DNA of 19,899 nucleotides from Hepatocystis sp. ex Piliocolobus tephrosceles. Lineage: Eukaryota; Apicomplexa; Aconoidasida; Haemosporida; Plasmodiidae. Below are positions 10,715-19,831 of this stretch, piece by piece (the first letter of the stretch is position 1; each line of letters begins with the position of its first letter). The stretch covers positions 1 to 19,899 of the forward strand of contig CABPSV020000294.1 of the NCBI GenBank assembly GCA_902459845.2, written 5' to 3'. The notes under the pieces are model-generated. The model had not been told where the DNA came from. It was given only the letters and a program-made list of their open reading frames with translations, and ran no database searches. The translations under genes and the position numbers were made by a program.

Positions 10715-10762
<48 letters not shown>
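10715..10762. repeat. Poly(A) tract, 48 bp
   Basis: Uninterrupted A run in the intergenic region 1.2 kb upstream of H2B.Z. Long dA:dT tracts resist nucleosome wrapping. The exact length may be a sequencing estimate. Confidence 0.85.
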
Positions 10763-10764
<2 letters not shown>

Positions 10765-11512
10765 TGCATATATATATACATGCATACAATTTTACGTAAT
10801 TTTCAGAAGAGAGCAGTAGGTGCAAAACAATGTAAGCAACTAAATATGTGTTTTTTCTGTTAAATAAATAAAAAGAAAAAAAATAGAATAATATTACTAA
10901 TATGTCAAAATACCTTTCTTTATATATAATTATATTGCATAAGTGAGTAGGGTAAACAAAAATAGTTGAATAGATTTTTTCACGTACTTTATTTTTCATA
11001 CCTTTTTATTTTGCATAATCATGTATAAATGCACATATAAATATGTAAAAAAAATATTCACACATAAATAAATATATATATATATATATAAAAATATATA
11101 ATTGTTGGGAACATGTTTATATACACTTAGCGGTAATGTTTTTTTTTAATTTTCAATACATGAAGACAGTGTGTGAATTATTTGTATGAATATTTATATA
11201 TATTTAACGTATATAATAAATATAAAAACATTTGTATATAATATTTATAAATATATATATTTATATATATTTTTTATATGTAATAGCATATTTATGCATT
11301 CATATATTTAATTACATATCTCACGTATATATATTTTTTTTTTTTTTAATTGTTGCTGGTTATATTGTATTTTATAATTGTTTTACCTTTTTTACTTTTT
11401 AAACTGTATATTGGTCGTTCAATTCAGTATATAAAAATATAAATATATATATTTATCATATGTAAACCTTATGGTTTTTGTTTAAGGAAAAAATATTTGC
11501 ATTTTTATTTGT

Positions 11513-11543
<31 letters not shown>

Positions 11544-11614
11544 CCCAATATTGAAAAATACATAAACAATATATGTTATATATTTAAAAAATTGGCGCAT
11601 TGAGTAATTATTTA

Positions 11615-11662
<48 letters not shown>

Positions 11663-11704
11663 TTATTTTTTTTTTTTTTTGGAAAAGATAAAATGTAAAT
11701 ATTT

Positions 11705-11748
<44 letters not shown>

Positions 11749-11982
11749 TAAAATCATTTTTATTAAACAAAATAATTATTATAATTATTTTATTTGTTTT
11801 AATTTTTATTTTGAATAAAAACGTTGAAAAATAATTAACTGAAATAAAATTAAAGAAATTTGTTTAAAATTAAAAAAGGAAAATTTAAAAAATAAAAAAT
11901 TGAAAAATTTTATTTTTAATATAAATACAGATTAAATACATTTGTACAAATAAATATATATATATATACATTAAAAGTTAAA

Positions 11983-12351
11983 ATGTCAGGAAAAGGACCA
12001 GCTCAAAAATCCCAAGCTGCTAAAAAAACTGCAGGAAAAACATTAGGACCAAGGCACAAAAGAAAAAGAAGAACTGAATCATTTTCATTATACATTTTTA
12101 AAGTTCTAAAGCAAGTACACCCAGAAACAGGAGTAACAAAAAAAAGTATGAATATTATGAATTCTTTTATTAATGATATATTTGACAGATTAGTTACCGA
12201 AGCAACTAGATTAATTCGTTACAATAAAAAAAGAACATTATCATCACGAGAAATACAAACTGCTGTTAGATTACTTTTACCCGGTGAACTTTCAAAACAT
12301 GCAGTCTCAGAAGGTACAAAGGCTGTAACAAAATACACAACAAGTGCATAA
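11983..12351 (+). CDS. H2B.Z: Histone H2B variant, probably H2B.Z
   Basis: Intronless 122-residue histone H2B, ATG 11983 to TAA 12349-12351. The tail [20 protein letters not shown] is followed by a basic segment HKRKRRTES and then the H2B histone fold: [20 protein letters not shown] (helix 1), [20 protein letters not shown] (helix 2), [17 protein letters not shown] (helix 3) and the C-terminal helix [16 protein letters not shown]. As recalled, the [14 protein letters not shown] tail and a length near 123 aa mark the apicomplexan variant (H2B.Z/H2Bv) rather than the shorter canonical H2B. Lysines at mature positions 3, 8, 13, 14 and 18 match reported acetylation sites. H2B.Z pairs with H2A.Z in nucleosomes on A+T-rich intergenic DNA and promoters. 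The gene is visibly less A+T-rich than its flanks. The H2B call is near certain; the variant assignment is less so. Confidence 0.93.
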   Translation: MSGKGPAQKSQAAKKTAGKTLGPRHKRKRRTESFSLYIFKVLKQVHPETGVTKKSMNIMNSFINDIFDRLVTEATRLIRYNKKRTLSSREIQTAVRLLLPGELSKHAVSEGTKAVTKYTTSA

Positions 12352-12367
12352 AAAAAAAAAAGGAATA

Positions 12368-12401
<34 letters not shown>

Positions 12402-12402
12402 T
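12349..12402 (+). other. A-run/(AT)n/T-run inverted repeat at H2B.Z stop
   Basis: The stop codon runs directly into a tract of A, then gga, an (AT)n tract and about 18 T. The A and T arms are complementary, so the transcript could fold into an A:U hairpin starting at the stop codon. It does not resemble the animal histone 3' stem-loop. Such A/T symmetry is common in this genome, so function is uncertain. Confidence 0.35.
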
Positions 12403-13070
12403 ACTTTTAACCATTGAATGAGAGTAATGAAACTATTCAAATTATGTAAATAAATATATATTTAAATGTATTTATTTATATATTTATATGTTTATTTCAT
12501 TAATTTACATATAAGTCTTTACATTATATATAAAAAAAAAAAAAAAAAAAGTTATGTTCTTAAATTTAAACTATAATACGCATTTATTATACTTATGTAT
12601 ATTGTAAGTTTTATAAAGTTCTGATTATTATTAAGAAATTGAAAAAATATACATGTTTTTTGTTTAATTGCATTATGAAACAGAGATATGAACATACATG
12701 TATGCCCATGTATATATGCATGTATATATATATATATATGTGTGTATACATATGCACACGAATGCATTTAACTTTAGCACAAATATAAATGGAAAATTAT
12801 ATAAGCAGTATAAAAATAAATTATAAATAGTATATACATATATATATACACGCGCAGATACTTAATATTTTTGTTTCTTTTTTTTTTTTTTCTCTTTTTT
12901 TTTTCAATTTATATAATATATTAATATACATTTATATTTATATATGAAATATAAATTTAAAAACAACACAAAAATTTAAAGAGTATTATTAATTTACTAA
13001 TATTTTTTTCTTTTTTTAATAAATGTTTACATCGTAAAATTAATAAGTGAATAAAATGATAATCGTCATT

Positions 13071-13190
13071 TTTATCAAATTTTAGCGAATTTTATCAAAT
13101 TTTAGCAATTTTTAGCAATTTTTAGCAATTTTTAGCAATTTTTAGCAATTTTTAGCAATTTTTAGCAATTTTTAGCAATTTTTAGCAAAT
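13071..13190. repeat. 10-bp phased T-tract array, 12 units
   Basis: Twelve contiguous 10-bp units: eight identical tttagcaatt (13101-13180), flanked by degenerate units (tttatcaaat, tttagcgaat, tttatcaaat before; tttagcaaat after). In the perfect units each boundary gives an AATTTTT tract repeating every 10 bp, close to one helical turn, the classic layout of intrinsically curved DNA. Non-coding. Confidence 0.92.
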
Positions 13191-13580
13191 TTTTATTCTT
13201 AAAAAATAAGAAACTTATTTTTTTTTCATATATGCCGTTATAAATTAAAACACATACATATCTGTTTATATGTCTATCTATAGTTAAAAGTACTATATAC
13301 CATGTGTTCATTGTTGAAAAACATATTTTACTAGCAAAATGACAGCGTTTATAAAAAAATACATACCTTTCAAATAAAGATATGCTTATCACATTTTTAA
13401 TTTTTAAATATATATCATGTTTGTGCATAAACAATTATAAGGAGTTACATTTATATTTTGTTAGCATTATTATTGCCTTTTTAACATTATTATTTTCTTT
13501 TTAATATGTTTTTTTTCTTTATAATATAAGTGTTCCATATGAAAAAATTTCAAAATAATTTTTCAATAAAAAAAAAAAAT

Positions 13581-13650
13581 CAAAAAAAAGGAAGCAAAAA
13601 AAAAAGGAAGCAAAAAAAAAGGAAGCAAAAAAAAAAAAAAGAAGCAAAAA
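13581..13650. repeat. A-rich repeat with gaagc units
   Basis: Four units of an A run plus ggaagc or gaagc at roughly 15-20 bp spacing (13590, 13606, 13621, about 13641). Almost pure purine on the plus strand. Non-coding. Confidence 0.8.
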
Positions 13651-14172
13651 CAGTAGGTCTTTATGCATTCAACATTTTGTATATACTACGCTTATTACAA
13701 GATTGAGTTTTTTCATGTGATATATTAAAAAAAGCACTTTTTAATGCATTTTTGTTTTAAGTTAAAATAATAACATAAAAATCTTAATTATAGAGCATTT
13801 CAAAATATATAATATATGTTATATTACTTAATCATTTATTTACTTTAAAACGTTTGCACAATTTTGTCCACTATGTACAAATGTTTTGCATGCTTTACTA
13901 TTTTAAGTGCTTATGGTAGATAATTTATATAATTGCAATAAAATACATGTGTATATAGTATAAACGTTTATATTTTGTATTTTTAAAAAAAAAAAAAAAA
14001 TATATATGGTTATAGTAGCTTACAATAATTGATATCTATAATGTTAAGTGAATTGTTCTTTTTTTTTTATTTTTTGTTTTCAGAATACATATCATATTTA
14101 TGTATACTCTTAAAACAATAAACCAACGATATTTTTTTTTACTCTATGGCTATTTAAAACGCTTATATCAAT

Positions 14173-14272
14173 ATAAGAGCATGTGGTTTTATGTAAGAGC
14201 ATGTGGTTTTATATAAGAACATGTGATTTTTTATAAGAACATGTGGTTTTATATAATAGTATGTGTGTTTTT
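14173..14272. repeat. 20-bp tandem repeat, five copies
   Basis: Five 20-bp units with consensus ataagarcatgtggttttat at 14173, 14193, 14213, 14233 and 14253. The last copy is the most diverged. The 20-bp period is near two helical turns. Non-coding. Confidence 0.88.
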
Positions 14273-15164
14273 CTAAAAACATTCTTAATAATCCACTTAA
14301 ACGTTATAGATGTTTAATAATGTAAAGAAAAAAAAAAAAAAAAAAAATGTTATATTCAAAAAAATCATACCCTATTATAATAAAAAATGTACTTAAACAG
14401 CATACATGTGTTCATTAAAATAATTTAATTTTTTTTTTAACCATGTTAATGTTAACACATTTTTAAAAGTTTTATAACTTATTATTTTTGACTGTTTTTG
14501 TAAAATTAATGTTTTTTTATTATTATATTATATTATATTATAGTATTTTTTATTTTTTTTTTATTTATTTTTTTTTTATTTTAATTAACATAAATACATA
14601 CACGAAACATAGACTTCGGTATGTCATGTCATTTTTTCAAATGTTTTATAAATTCCCTTAATCTTTTTTTTGTTGTTTTTTAAAATAATTCATTACATTT
14701 ATACATTTGTGTATGAGTACATTTATACATCTGCGTATAGGTACATTTATATATATATATATTTTTACATTATTTAATCTATATTCATTACATATTCATT
14801 ATATATATTAATGCGTGCTTATGAATGATATGATATATAATATAATCATTTTTCAAAATATAATTAAAAAAAAAAAAAAAAAAAAAAATTAATGCAGTAA
14901 AAAATGGATATAAAAACACGTTGTAGAAAAAAAAAAAAAAAAAAAAAAAAATGGGGCTATATATATAAATATTTACATATAGTGATAATAAGGGTAGGAA
15001 CATATAAAAATTAAAGGATCATAAAACATTAAAAAACTCAAAAAGCAACATTTATTAAAAAATTAATAATTTTTGGTATTTTTCATAATAAATTTTTATT
15101 TTTAATTTTGACTATATCAGTGTTGTTTGTTTTAATTGAATAATAAATTTGCATATATTTTTTT

Positions 15165-15224
15165 AATATTTTTTTTAATATTTTTTTTAATATTCTTTTT
15201 AATATTCTTTTTAATATTTTTTTT
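15165..15224. repeat. 12-bp repeat aatatt plus T tract, five copies
   Basis: aatatt followed by six T (or cttttt) recurs at exact 12-bp spacing (15165, 15177, 15189, 15201, 15213). Non-coding low-complexity DNA. Confidence 0.85.
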
Positions 15225-15518
15225 TTTTTAATTAAAAATATTATTATGTTAACAAATATAGTTTATTATGAATTATAATTTTTATTAGTTTAGAATTATA
15301 TTTGCTAATTCGTATATATATTTTGAATTTATAAGAATGCAAATAATAAGCATTCGCTTGAATCTATGAATCAAATAATATTTATACATATATACATATA
15401 TATTTAGCTCATTTTACATAGTTTTTATATATAACATATTTAAACAAATATTCATGGAAATATAGTTCGCTTTAATATATTACTAATTTTAGCAATTATT
15501 TTAATCCTGCATCTATTA

Positions 15519-15559
<41 letters not shown>

Positions 15560-15696
15560 TATTTACATGTAAGTATACGTTTTTATTATTTTTATTTATT
15601 TTTTTTTTTATTTATTGTGCACAACGTTTATTATTTTATAATAATCTTTAAGAAAAATAATATTAAGATCATGCATAAATATAATTACATGTTTTA

Positions 15697-15721
15697 GTGC
15701 ACGTGCCTTAAAAAAAGGCAC
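15697..15721. promoter_or_regulatory. GTGCAC/CACGTG site fused to a 7-bp hairpin
   Basis: GTGCAC (15697-15702) overlaps the palindrome GCACGTGC (15699-15706). It runs into an inverted repeat, gtgcctt (15703-15709) and aaggcac (15715-15721), around a five-A loop. GTGCAC resembles the site of the ApiAP2 factor AP2-I (recalled). It lies about 0.9 kb upstream of gene C. GC content is high for the surroundings. Sequence match only. Confidence 0.35.
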
Positions 15722-16356
15722 AAATAAAAGTACTTACATATGCACGTATATATATATATATATATATATATGACCTAATGTCATATTGTGCTATTTATAT
15801 TGTTTTTTTAATTTTAAGCTAAGTATATATATTTTGAGTGAAACGTTATGTTCACTAATTAATTATTATGTAGTATATACAAATATCAGAATACGTACAT
15901 ATGTAATGTGTAAGAATTTACATGTTAGCCTATTATCAGAAAAACTACAAATTAATATGCATATTAATACATGCTGTTTTTATTTTTTGTATGCTATATA
16001 TAACATTGCACTTTTATGAAAAAAAAAAAAAAAAAAAAAAGTCCTTAGCTCCTTATTGTTAACTCATATAACACATTTACATAATACAATTTAAACAAAT
16101 TCAAAAATGAGTGCAATTTTTTTTATTTATTAATTTTTTATTTTAAATTTTAATTTATTTTCATTTGTTATTTTAATTTTTATTTTCATGTGTATAGAAG
16201 TATATCCATTGAGTAATAATATTATGAACAGTTACACATATTCACATTAATATTTTGTTCTTGTCATGTAAACACATATATAAATGCATCATAGTAATTT
16301 TAATTTATGTTGTTTTTATATGAAAGAAAAAAATAATAAAACATGTAACACAAATG

Positions 16357-16434
<78 letters not shown>
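16357..16434. repeat. Poly(A) tract, 78 bp
   Basis: 78 consecutive A, the longest homopolymer in the window, ending 145 bp before the gene C start codon. A 34-bp (TA)n tract (16481-16514) follows. Together they probably form a nucleosome-poor promoter or 5' UTR segment. The length could be imprecise because homopolymers are hard to sequence. Confidence 0.85.
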
Positions 16435-16435
<1 letters not shown>

Positions 16436-16478
16436 AAGGAAAAAAAAGAATACACACATATGAGTGTGTATGCATGTT

Positions 16479-16515
<37 letters not shown>

Positions 16516-16579
16516 GACGAATTATAATTACATAACTTATATTTTTTTATGGTACAAATTATTTAAATAAGAAAAAATC

Positions 16580-19500
16580 ATGGGTGTAGAATCGGAGCAA
16601 GATACCATATTCACTTTAAATAGTAATAATTCCGAAGATGTAGATAAATATAATAAGAATAAAACTGTAAAAGAAATAAAAAAGTATAATGATAAAAAAA
16701 ATATAAAATCGGTTATTATATCAGATGATTCCATTATAGATCATTCGTGTTTACATGACATAGATAAAGGTATTAACAATGACAGTTTTGAAAACGATGA
16801 AAATACATCATTAATTTATAAAAAATTTAGAAATTTAGAGTCAGAAAAGGAACATAGTATAAAAAATATTGTTCTTATTAATTTGAAAGGTAATAGTAAT
16901 AAAAATAATTATAATACAAATCATGTTTCTAGTACCGTTTCTAATATTAATGTTAATACAAATTTAGATTTATCAACTCCGCTTATAATAAATGATGCCA
17001 CCTCTGTTTCATTTTTAACTGCATCATCTCCACCAGTTGAACAAATGTCAAATACTGTTCATAACAATACTAGTAAGGGTCTACTTTTGAATAAAAATGT
17101 AACATATGTTAACGATAAAGTAGTACTACAAGAAGAGAGCTTAAACAAAACCAAAATGGATGTTATAGTAGAGGAACCATCGAAAACAACAAAAAACGAG
17201 TTAGCCAAAAATGTGGAAAATACTAACACAAAAACAGTATGTTTCAATAATACACTACATAATAATACACTACATAATAATACACTACATAATAATACAC
17301 TACATAATAATACACTACATAATAATACACTACATAATAATACACTATATAATAATATACTATATAATAATACACTATATAATAATACACTATATAATAA
17401 TAGTAGTATATATTGTAATACTAATTTTATAATAAATGAAAGAAAAAATGAAAGAAATAATGAAAGAAAAAATGAAAGAAATAATGAAAAAAAGAATGAA
17501 AAAAAGAATGAAAAAAAGAATGAAAGAAAGAATGAAAAAAAGAATGAAAGAAAGAATGAAAGAAAGAATGAAAGAAAGAATAATATAAGCGAGGTACCAA
17601 ATACTGACGAATATGGATATAAAAAAAATATAAATAACCATGAGCCCTGTTTGAATGAGGACAATTATGTACAAACTGAAAATACTACTATTATTAATAT
17701 ATATAATAATGAAACAGAAAAAACAAAATGTCATACTATATCAAACGGGTGCTTGTCAAAGAATAATATTTCTTTAGATACCAGTAGTGCCATTGTAAAC
17801 TGTATGTCAAAAAACAGTTTTGAACATATGGAGAATAATAGTAAAATCTGTAAGAACAATAACAGTAAGAATAGTGATTATAAGAACAGTAACTGTAACT
17901 GTAGAGATGAAAAAGGAAATAAAAAAGAATCTAGTTACGGTACTATTACAAAAAAAAGAAGAGGTAGAAACAAAAAAATATATGATGATGATTATGATAC
18001 TGAAGTAGAAGAAATGAAAAGAAAAAAAAGAGAATTTAAAATAATGATTGAAAATAACAAAGCTGAATTTACAACAATAAATGAAAATGATAATTTATAC
18101 AAAACAGTTTTATTTGTTGAAAAAAAAAATAAAAAGTTATTACAATTGAGAAAATCATATCGAAGAAAAAGGAAATTACAATTAATAAATTTAGAAACAA
18201 AAAATATAACTAATTATAAAAACATATCAGATTCATCATCATTAAGCAATAACATAATAAATACAAATGAAATAAATATAAATCAGAACAGTAATTGTAA
18301 GGACCAAGATGAAACAGTAACATATAATAATAATCTAGCAAAAAACGATTTGGTAAAAAAAAATGAAAACAATAATATGATAAATGTTGTAAGTGATGAA
18401 CAGGAACCACTGATTACAAATAATAATGACAATACTACTGAAAATACTACTGACAATACTACTGACAATACTACAGACAATACTACAGACAATACTACAG
18501 ACAATACTACTGAAAATAATAATATTGCAGTGGATGATAATATTTCAAATGATGAAATTTTATTAAGAAATTTTGGCCTTCTTTCACTAAATAGCAATAA
18601 CCTCTTGTCAGATCGTAGCAGTATGTTATCAAATAATAACACAACATATTTTATTTCACAAAAGAATGAAAAAACAAACAATAATAATGAATTGATTAGT
18701 GCGGTAAATGATGTAAAAAACCAAATTGAGGTAAATAACATGAATAGTGTTAAAAATAAAGTGTGTTGCGAAAAAAAAAAAAAATCTTTAAACAATAAAA
18801 ATAATCATACTATAACAGAAGAGACGGTTATTACATATACATCTTTTGGACAAACTGAAACAAATGTCGTCACTGATGTAGTATTGACAAATATTGTACA
18901 AAAAGAATCTGAGACAGTGAAAGTCAATGAACAGTTTTACATATCAAACGAGAACGTTGATAGGAATATTAAAAACACCTCAAATGACATGTTCTGCGTT
19001 AATAACAATAAAATATTATTAATTAAAGATAAAACAAATAATTCAGAGATGCAGGAAAATAATGTTACATGTATAACTGAATTAAGTAGTTACACAGAAA
19101 ATATTCAAAAAGATAATAATTCGAATGATATATTCACATATGTTCCAACATTGAATAATAGTAAAACACAAAAAAAAATGAATATCAACTATTCAAATAA
19201 ATCATCTATTGCTTGTAATAATAATGAAATAAATGTACCTTTATTGGTGGATAAAGAATTAAAAAGTGATATATCAAATTCAGATCATTGTGTTTTAGAT
19301 GAAAATATAAAAGAAGATAACAATAATGGTGAGAAAGAAAAAGAAAAAAATAAAGTGACAAGAAAATTAAGAGAAAGAAAAAAAAAATTTAGACAAGATG
19401 ATATATATATATATGATGTTGGTACTATTGTAGGAGTTAATAAAAACGGAAACTGTGATGGTATAACTACAGATTCAGTTATTGATATAGTTGATAATAC

Positions 19501-19831
19501 ATCTGGAGATTTATTAAATAGTTTTTCGGATGGGATATCTAACTGCATGCTCCAGGGTTCTATCGATGGAACACTTAGTGGCACAGTTGGTAACACAATT
19601 GGTAACACAATTGGTAACACAGTTGGTAACACAGTTGGTAACACAGTTGGTAACACAGTTGGTAACACAATTGGTAACACAATTGGTAACACAATTGGTA
19701 ACACAGTTGGTAACACAGTTGGTAACACAATTGGTAACACAGTTGGTAACACAATTGGTAACACAGTTGGTAACACAATTGGTAACACAGTTGGTAATAC
19801 AACTGGTGGTGAAAAAAAAAAAAAAATAAAA

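Larger units (their letters stand above)
9059..11982. other. Intergenic region between CFAP91 and H2B.Z
   Basis: 2.9 kb with no supported gene. It should contain the CFAP91 3' UTR and the H2B.Z promoter and 5' UTR. Contents: (TA)n and TATACA repeats (9090-9157), a 12-bp minisatellite (9361-9492), a double TGCATGCA (9792-9803), A runs of 31 bp (9862-9892) and 48 bp (10715-10762), a T run near 11519-11543, (TA)n at 11622-11658, and a T run of 38 bp (11708-11745) about 240 bp before the H2B.Z start. Short ORFs here, such as a minus-strand frame at 10679-10999 ending in poly-Phe, look random. Confidence 0.75.
12352..16579. other. 4.2-kb gene-free region between H2B.Z and gene C
   Basis: No coding sequence is supported on either strand. 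Stops occur in all frames, and the longest small ORFs (13162-13434 minus, 15786-16019 plus) have no recognisable motif. It should contain the H2B.Z 3' UTR and the gene C promoter and 5' UTR. Contents: an A/(AT)/T hairpin-like stretch right after the H2B.Z stop, a 10-bp-phased array (13071-13190), an A-rich gaagc repeat (13581-13650), a 20-bp repeat (14173-14272), a 12-bp repeat (15165-15224), (TA)n arrays at 15522-15556 and around 15748-15770, a GTGCAC/hairpin site (15697-15721), a 78-bp A run and a final (TA)n (16481-16514). Confidence 0.72.

Noticed and set aside
10679..10999. Minus-strand 106-aa hydrophobic ORF
   Set aside because: Contains poly-Phe from the antisense of a 48-bp A tract; no coding signature.
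13162..13434. Minus-strand 90-aa ORF downstream of H2B.Z
   Set aside because: Short, overlaps the end of the phased repeat, has no motif, and is surrounded by stops; best explained by chance.
13071..14272. CRISPR-like direct repeats
   Set aside because: Units are contiguous without spacers, in a eukaryotic A+T-rich chromosome; these are ordinary minisatellites.
15786..16019. Plus-strand 77-aa Cys/Tyr-rich ORF
   Set aside because: No recognisable motif, composition unlike the Plasmodium genes here, ends at an A run; likely chance or leader sequence.
16580..16600. N-myristoylation signal at the gene C start (MGVESE)
   Set aside because: Gly2 is present but residue 6 is Glu rather than a small residue or Ser, so the consensus is not met.
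17059..17734. Minus-strand ORFs of 201 and 114 aa rich in Phe/Leu/Ser that look like membrane proteins
   Set aside because: They are antisense to the NNTLH and NERK repeats of gene C; purine-rich coding DNA always mirrors as Phe/Leu/Ser.
18283..18795. Minus-strand 170-aa ORF with VVLS repeats
   Set aside because: Antisense of the NTTD array in gene C; the plus strand has a far longer coherent frame.
19285..19829. ORFs reading VLPTVLPI, QLCY and LVTQ repeats
   Set aside because: Alternative frames of the GNTV array; only the +16580 frame joins it to a long protein.
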